A stretch of DNA of 64,000 bases from Hallerella sp964397425. Lineage in GTDB: Bacteria; Fibrobacterota; Fibrobacteria; Fibrobacterales; Fibrobacteraceae. Below are positions 60,001 through 64,000 of this stretch, one piece after another (position 1 is the first letter of the stretch; every line of letters begins with the position of its first letter). The DNA is taken from contig CAYNID010000005.1 in the NCBI GenBank assembly GCA_964397425.1, forward strand, positions 69,081-133,080, given 5' to 3'. The notes under the pieces were generated by a model, which saw only the letters and a list, made by a program, of their open reading frames with translations, was not told where the DNA came from and did not search any database. Both the position numbers and the translations under genes were made by a program.

Positions 60001-61444
60001 GGGATTTCGCGTATGTTTCGATAAACGATCCGCATCCCGAAGAGCACGCTTCGTTCAAAATAATCCCCGTCACAACCCCGTCGTGTACGGAAATCGCCTT
60101 CATGTCCTGTCCGCCGATGTCCAAAATGAAAGAAACATCGGGGCGGAGTTTTTGTGCCGCAGTCGCATGGGCTACGGTTTCAACCGTATGAAAATCCGCA
60201 TGGACCGCCTTGGCAAAAAGCTGTTCGCCGTAGCCGGTCGTTCCCACTCCCAAAATATGGAGCTTGCATCCGTATTCTTCATACCGGTCAGAAAGTTCGG
60301 TCAACGCCTTTTTCAAAACGGCGAGAGGTTCCCCTTCATTACTTGCGTAAAAGCCGTCAATGACTTTTTCGTTTTCATCCATGAGGACAAATTTCGTCGT
60401 CGTGGATCCGGCGTCGATTCCCAAATAAGCATTGATTTCTGAACCGGAAAGCGGCTGCGGATAATGACCATCGGCGAGCGGATGTTCCTTTTTGAAAACT
60501 TCGTATTCCGTATCGTTTTTGAAAAACGGTTCCGATTGATCTTTTCGTTCGGAAAGACGCATTTCGTTGAAACGCAGGAGCATGTCCAAAGAGCCTTCGC
60601 GGCGGTATCCGCAATCCTTGTCGCCGAACATGCTGCCGACAGAAAGTGCCGCGCCGTATGCGACCAGAACTTCGGAATGTTCCGGGAGGATGGCCTGTTC
60701 ATCAGAAATGCCCAAACGCTCTTTGAAGGCTCGAATCAGAGTCGGGTTGAAAGTCAGCGGGCCGCCTTCAAAAATGACGGGCGGCTTGATTTCCATGCCC
60801 TGAGCCAGTCCGCCAATCGTCTGTTTGGCGATTGCATGGAAGCTCGAAAGGGCAACGTCTTCTTTGGAAACGCCATCGTTCAAAAGCGGTTGAATGTCCG
60901 TTTTGGCAAACACACCGCAACGGCCAGAGATTTCATAAACCTTTTTTCCGCGGGATGCAAAAGACTCGAATTGTTCCGTCTTGATGCGAAGGAGCCCGGC
61001 GACTTGATCGATAAACGCACCGGTTCCACCCGCACACACGCCGTTCATGCGCATGTCGCTGGCAATCAGTTTTCCCGTTCCCCGATCTTTTTCAAAAAAG
61101 ACGACCTTGGCGTCTTGACCGCCCAGTTCGATTGCGACCCGGGCTTCCGGATGCGTCTGTCGGACGGCCAAAGCGTTGGCGACAACTTCTTGTACGAAAA
61201 ACGCCCGTGTGGCATCGGCAAACGGTTGCCCGCCCGAACCGCAAAAGGCGACCCGGAAGTTCCTGTCGGGAAACAAACCATGGGCTGTGGAAAGGACTTC
61301 GTACACTTTGTGCGCCTGCATCGCATTGTGGCGTTCGTAAGTGAAGTGGAGAAGTTTCTCTGTCGCCGGTTCAACAACGGCGATTTTGACAGTGGTCGAG
61401 CCGACGTCGACACCGACCCACAGATCGTTATTCTGATTGCTCAT
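57026..61444 (-). CDS. Double-domain CoA-dehydratase activase-like protein (BadF/BadG-HgdC type, DUF2229)
   Basis: 1472 residues in a fused architecture. Two ASKHA ATPase domains: GVDVGSTTVKIAVVE (about 10) with the Fe-S cysteines in NGVCAGGTGAF and GRCGVFAKTD, and a second at about 345 (GIDAGSTTTKFVLMD, CSSGCGSFIET, GSRCTVFMNSS). Then a C-rich CGYCTNHCSRT (about 630), a DUF2229 region (RVLEFWSSLPYWKAFFTSLG, about 720), and HgdB-like domains to the end (LAGRPYHADTLINHNI; NCRAVQYATLARKAL). HgdC activates 2-hydroxyacyl-CoA dehydratases by ATP-driven electron transfer; the fused large form is of undefined role. Strictly anaerobic lifestyle would fit. Confidence 0.9.
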   Translation of the reverse strand: MSNQNNDLWVGVDVGSTTVKIAVVEPATEKLLHFTYERHNAMQAHKVYEVLSTAHGLFPDRNFRVAFCGSGGQPFADATRAFFVQEVVANALAVRQTHPEARVAIELGGQDAKVVFFEKDRGTGKLIASDMRMNGVCAGGTGAFIDQVAGLLRIKTEQFESFASRGKKVYEISGRCGVFAKTDIQPLLNDGVSKEDVALSSFHAIAKQTIGGLAQGMEIKPPVIFEGGPLTFNPTLIRAFKERLGISDEQAILPEHSEVLVAYGAALSVGSMFGDKDCGYRREGSLDMLLRFNEMRLSERKDQSEPFFKNDTEYEVFKKEHPLADGHYPQPLSGSEINAYLGIDAGSTTTKFVLMDENEKVIDGFYASNEGEPLAVLKKALTELSDRYEEYGCKLHILGVGTTGYGEQLFAKAVHADFHTVETVAHATAAQKLRPDVSFILDIGGQDMKAISVHDGVVTGIILNEACSSGCGSFIETYAKSLGVPMEMIAKLAFNAKNPSQLGSRCTVFMNSSIITEQRDGKQPEDIIAGICRSIIQNVFTKVIRIRNLETLGKVVVVQGGTFKNDAVLRAFEQFTGITPIRPERPGEMGAIGVALLTKKFVEGKKKENPDYQSTFIGLESAKNLSWDNKPGMICGYCTNHCSRTIVTFSDGGSFVTGNRCERGEVTADPNDPETKKLIAEINRKMLAVPDMVKRTNQLLVKDYSPKKLLPQTGKTIGIPRVLEFWSSLPYWKAFFTSLGYTVVVSRQSDYKLFERGLQSVASDTICFPAKLVHGHVLDLVDKKVDAIFFPMMVAMPSDHSKFQKATAVCPVVQGYPDVCRNTDDPEHRFGIPMIQPVFHWTDSEQRRKQTVNYFRDLWKLDKKVLNKAVKEGEAAQRMFRETLAEEGGKILEEVRQKGEFAICLAGRPYHADTLINHNIAQHFTRMGIPVLTTESLPGVFDQDIDKHTRMEVKNTFHMRMLGAAMLAGKDPALELVQIVSFGCGHDSVLTDEMNRMLHEVSMKELLMLKLDEGDARGPVGIRVKSFIETVRARRKVKFPPKEEGPLFPVKFEVGDKEKRTVLVPNLSYAFSILATAYFRSLGYNAVQLPLGGPEAFALGKKYVHNDICFPAQVNIGENLLWLTQHPEVPHDKVGVGLSKNCENCRAVQYATLARKALDESGFADVPIITTGSDTKNMHPGFQLNLSFQLHMLWGLTTMDCIETIYRRSRPYELHAGDTQRVYDKWMPKLMEEIAYTSTKAIAYPKSALDMLDEAIDEFNQIEVDSSYRKPRVALLGEILMNYHPGANGHIEDYLMNNGMEVYLPGMTDFFRVDEVVRREKIKRGLIAKPIENWLIGGITAKIYTHAVKTVQKHFKRYKLYEHHADCYELVKLVGDIIDPTYNTGEGWLIPGEILYNAPRGINSFIIVQPFACLANHISGRGLTKAVKARYPHIQVLSLDYDPDTSFANIENRLQMLIINARDLEKDHHKEG

Positions 61445-61502
61445 AGTGAGTTTAATTTAGAAAAAAGCCGTTTGAAAATGGGAAATTTGAAAATCTCCAA
61501 AC

Positions 61503-61510
61503 TATATTTG
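61503..61510 (+). promoter_or_regulatory. -7 promoter element of the hydrolase gene (TATATTTG)
   Basis: TATATTTG ends 4 nt before the ATG at 61515, the same distance as for hslO and csoR. No clear -33 box. Confidence 0.55.
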
Positions 61511-61514
61511 ACCC

Positions 61515-62054
61515 ATGCATCATTTGATTGTCCCCGGATTAAACAATTCTGGGCCGGAACATTGGCAAAGCTTTTGGGAAAAAAGCCTGCCCGATACAGA
61601 CCGGGTCGAACAAGAGAACTGGGATCACCCCGAAAAGGATGATTGGATTTCACGGCTTTCCCGCTACGTGGAAAAATTGCAAACCGACACTGTTTTCGTG
61701 GCCCACAGTTTAGGCTCCATCACATGCGTCGAATGGCTCTTGCGGTTTGAAAATCCCCATGTAAAAGGAGCGTTTCTCGTTGCGCCCGCCGATGTGGACT
61801 CCGTTGAAATCATCCGGGATTTCGCCCCGGTCCCTTTGAAAAAACTGCCCATTCCCTCCCTGATTGTCGCCAGCAGGAACGATCCATTCGTGACTTTCGA
61901 CAGGGCCGAAGCGTTCTCCAAAGCCTGGGGAAGCCGCCTTGTTGACGTTGGGAATTTAGGGCATATCAATGCGAAGACAAGACTTGGCGAGTGGCCCGAA
62001 GGCAGACGTTATTTGTCTGAATTTGAGTCGTCCCTATCCCAAGCAAAACATTAA
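61515..62054 (+). CDS. Small alpha/beta hydrolase, RBBP9/YdeN family
   Basis: 179 residues. HLIVPGLNNSGPEHWQSFW at the N terminus is the family signature; the nucleophile Ser is in FVAHSLGSIT (about residue 66), Asp in VASRNDPF (about 118) and His in LGHINA (about 150). These are compact serine hydrolases without a lid; the substrate is unknown. It is divergent from the activase gene and converges with the AGCS transporter, their stop codons overlapping by 4 bases (62051-62054). Predicted leaderless mRNA. Confidence 0.9.
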   Translation: MHHLIVPGLNNSGPEHWQSFWEKSLPDTDRVEQENWDHPEKDDWISRLSRYVEKLQTDTVFVAHSLGSITCVEWLLRFENPHVKGAFLVAPADVDSVEIIRDFAPVPLKKLPIPSLIVASRNDPFVTFDRAEAFSKAWGSRLVDVGNLGHINAKTRLGEWPEGRRYLSEFESSLSQAKH

Positions 62055-63481
62055 AGTTCCCGATTTGAAAATTTTCCGAAAAAGAGCCGAGTTTCCCTTG
62101 CGACAATTCCGCTCAAAAGAATCAAGGCGACAAGGTTCGGAAACGCCATCAGCCCATTGAAAATATCGGCACTGGTCCAAACGGCACTCACCGTAAGATA
62201 CGGCCCGATGAAAACCGCCGCCACATAAAGCCAGCGGAAGACAAGCTTTTGGGTGCGCCCTTTGCCAATTAAAAACTGCAGGCACTTTTCAGAATAATAC
62301 GCCCAGCCCAAAATCGTCGTGAAGGCGAAAAAGGCTAAAGAAATGGCCAAAAAATACGGGGCAATCTGGCTGCCCACCGGGAGGAAGCTGAATCCGCGGC
62401 TAAAAGCTTCCATGGTGATGCCCACACCTTCTAAATGCAAATTCGGATCCCAGGCTCCCGAAATGACAATGGTCAACCCCGTCATGGTGCAGATGATGAT
62501 GGTATCAAAGAACGTTCCCGTCATGCAGACAAGTCCCTGCCGCACAGGTTCTTTCGTTTTGGCGGCAGCGGCGGCAATCGGAGCGGAACCAAGCCCCGCT
62601 TCATTGCTGAAAATGCCCCGGGCAATTCCCTTTTGCATCGCGATGAACATGGAGCCGACAGCTCCTCCTGTGACAGCGGACGGATTGAACGCCGCCCGGA
62701 CAACCGTTTCGACCGCCTCGGAAATATGCGAAAAATTCAAAAGCAAAAAGAACACGCAAATGAGGACGTAAAAAATCGCCATGAACGGAACCACGATAGA
62801 TGCGACTTTGGCAATACGGCGGAGACCGCCAATAATGACAAAAGCGACACACAGCGTAACGACAAGCCCCGTAATGGCTGTTGTAAAGGAAACGGAAACA
62901 CCGCCAACGTTTGCAAATTCCGACGAAGGAACCAACATGTTTACCGCAGACGTGATTCCGTTAACCTGCGTAATCGTACCGATGCCAAACAGCCCCGCAC
63001 ACACGCCAAACACAGCAAAAAGGACGGCCAGCCATTTCATGTTCCAGCCAAAACGTTCCCGGATACCGTTTTGGATATAATAAAACGGCCCACCCAACAC
63101 TTTCCCATCGTTTCCGACCACCCTGTATTTGACCGCCAAAACACCTTCCGCATATTTTGTCGCCATTCCTAAGAACGCGGCAACTTCCATCCAAAAAAGT
63201 GCGCCGGGTCCCCCCGTTCCTATCGCCGTCGCCACGCCCACAATGTTCCCTGTTCCTATCGTTGCGGCAAGCGCCGTGCAAAGTGCCCCGAAACTAGAAA
63301 CTTCCCCCTCGCCTTCTTTTTCGCTGTGGAGCACATAAAACAGAGCATTGTGCAAATTCAAAACCTGGAGACATCCCAAGCGGATGGTCAACAGAAAGCC
63401 TACAAAAAGGATAATGACAATCAGGGGGATTCCCCAAACCAGACTGTCGGCTGTTTCGAGAATTTGGTTGATGGTTTCCAC
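62051..63481 (-). CDS. Alanine/glycine:cation symporter, AGCS family
   Basis: A 476-residue polytopic membrane protein with about 11 helices importing alanine or glycine with sodium. Key segments: TGNIVGVATAIGTGGPGALF (about 77-96), FWMEVAAFLGMATKYAEGVL, and FSNEAGLGSAPIAAAAAKT (about 293), the typical AGCS signature. Overlaps the convergent hydrolase stop by 4 bases. A repeat copy lies about 190 nt upstream. A TATATTTTC element occurs near 63509 but is weaker than the others. Glycine riboswitch sequences were not recognised upstream. Confidence 0.95.
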   Translation of the reverse strand: METINQILETADSLVWGIPLIVIILFVGFLLTIRLGCLQVLNLHNALFYVLHSEKEGEGEVSSFGALCTALAATIGTGNIVGVATAIGTGGPGALFWMEVAAFLGMATKYAEGVLAVKYRVVGNDGKVLGGPFYYIQNGIRERFGWNMKWLAVLFAVFGVCAGLFGIGTITQVNGITSAVNMLVPSSEFANVGGVSVSFTTAITGLVVTLCVAFVIIGGLRRIAKVASIVVPFMAIFYVLICVFFLLLNFSHISEAVETVVRAAFNPSAVTGGAVGSMFIAMQKGIARGIFSNEAGLGSAPIAAAAAKTKEPVRQGLVCMTGTFFDTIIICTMTGLTIVISGAWDPNLHLEGVGITMEAFSRGFSFLPVGSQIAPYFLAISLAFFAFTTILGWAYYSEKCLQFLIGKGRTQKLVFRWLYVAAVFIGPYLTVSAVWTSADIFNGLMAFPNLVALILLSGIVARETRLFFGKFSNREL

Positions 63482-63879
63482 AAAAATTCCTTGTTTATGG
63501 GGCCGAAAATATAAAAAAGTTCAAATGTGGAAATGATTAAAAGGAGAAGCCATCCTGTTGAATCATTTAAATAGCGCGCGGCAAATGGAATATTTGGGCG
63601 ATTTTGAAACCGTTCATTGTCATCCACAGAATTTTTCGTCCAGCCTTCCAACAAAGCTTCATTCCGCAAAAACGGCAATTCCTTTGCTGTCAAAATCGTA
63701 TAAAATTCACCTCCGTTACAGAAAATGGTTTCGTTTGACCCCCAATCAAGACAAAGTTTTTTTCTCCAAATCCCGCATCACTTCTGCCTGCATTTTTCCA
63801 AATTTTCCCTCCTTTGTGCATTCGCAACACCGTTTCATGCAACAGGGACTCCGCCTTATTTTTGATATTCGCGATTCTT
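63482..63879. other. 398-base region upstream of the AGCS transporter
   Basis: Holds repeat copy C (63669-63743). A 90-codon minus-strand frame runs through the repeat and into the transporter start; it is not believed to be a gene over its whole length. Nothing else recognised. Confidence 0.5.
63669..63743 (-). repeat. Dispersed element, copy C (upstream of the AGCS gene)
   Basis: Plus-strand blocks: AAAACGGC (63669), AAATTCACC (63703-63711), CAGAAAA (63719), TTTCGTTTGA (63729), then CCCCC. Spacing 50 and 10. On the minus strand one frame reads SNETIFCNGGEFYT, parallel to copy B. Confidence 0.75.
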
Positions 63880-64000
63880 TTACAGGCACAGGGAAACGTT
63901 GCCGAGAATCAGTCCCATTTCAAAAATTTCCGGAACAGGAACATGTCCCGTTCCACGTAAAATTTTCTTTAATCGTTCCGCAATCCGCCACCACGGGCGT
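63880..64000 (-). CDS. Possible 3' end of a gene continuing beyond the window
   Basis: The minus-strand frame is open from the right edge for 39 codons to a TAA at 63880-63882 (RPWWRIAERLKKILRGTG ... ILGNVSLCL). The other two minus frames stop earlier. It has plausible composition but is too short to identify or to be certain it is coding. Confidence 0.3.
   Translation of the reverse strand, partial: RPWWRIAERLKKILRGTGHVPVPEIFEMGLILGNVSLCL

Noticed and set aside
63421..63693. A 90-codon minus-strand frame upstream of the AGCS gene
   Set aside because: It overlaps the transporter start by 60 bases, has no ribosome binding site, and its first part is repeat copy C. Only the repeat is retained.
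63482..63879. Glycine riboswitch upstream of the AGCS transporter
   Set aside because: No tandem aptamer core was recognised; only the dispersed element is visible.

Overview
The window looks like chromosomal DNA from a Gram-negative bacterium of the Fibrobacter-Chlorobi-Bacteroidetes (FCB) superphylum, most likely a Fibrobacterota member. Evidence: outer-membrane genes (lptD, an Omp85 protein, a beta-barrel protein); a MurE with the DNPR motif of meso-DAP peptidoglycan; and -7 promoter elements of the TAnnTTTG type, known from Bacteroidetes, in front of several genes. The lineage call is inference from gene content and style, not from a marker-gene search. No rRNA, tRNA, CRISPR array or insertion sequence was seen.

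Layout. 1-4.8 kb: end of an unidentified gene facing a csoR / HMA protein / copA copper-efflux operon whose CsoR operator sits inside its own promoter. 4.8-9.4 kb: an AT-rich GIY-YIG gene, ppa, an Omp85/TamA-like protein, rpmE (type B), and a divergent LysM-like lipoprotein. 9.4-14.6 kb, minus strand: hisB, rodZ, maf, a sugar nucleotidyltransferase, a small Cys-rich protein and a secreted DUF4832-type protein. 14.7-28.9 kb: an almost gapless minus-strand run, ribE-ribBA-ribH-nusB-DUF2723-three GT2 glycosyltransferases-UPF0434-TPR protein-pilT-nadE. It links riboflavin synthesis, a putative polyprenyl-phosphate-sugar glycosylation module, pilus retraction and NAD synthesis. 29.2-37.3 kb: SDR, murD, M16 peptidase, lptD, a PDZ protein and an unknown secreted protein. 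37.3-40.1 kb, plus strand: hslO-thrH-rlmI. 40.1-41.8 kb: a periplasmic TPR protein and an unknown protein. 41.9-55.5 kb: the division and cell-wall (dcw) cluster mraZ-rsmH-ftsL-ftsI-murE-murF-ftsW-murG-murC-ftsQ-ftsA-ftsZ, without mraY and with murD relocated about 10 kb away. 55.7-57 kb: a beta-barrel protein and a small unknown protein. 57-63.5 kb: a 1472-residue CoA-dehydratase-activase-like protein, an alpha/beta hydrolase and an AGCS sodium:amino-acid symporter.

The most unusual signals: (i) a roughly 75-80 bp dispersed element in three intergenic copies, all in the same orientation upstream of minus-strand genes, with rigid block spacing and a partly conserved reading frame; (ii) several genes whose start codon lies exactly 4-5 nt after a TAnnTTTG-type element, predicting leaderless mRNAs; (iii) five GTGG/TTGG repeats in helical phase at the mraZ promoter; (iv) a terminator hairpin whose 3' arm is also the ribosome binding site of the next gene; (v) near-identical 147-bp tandem repeats inside a TPR protein gene. 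Start codons were moved from the longest frame where an ATG or GTG with a Shine-Dalgarno sequence, or an operon overlap, fitted better.
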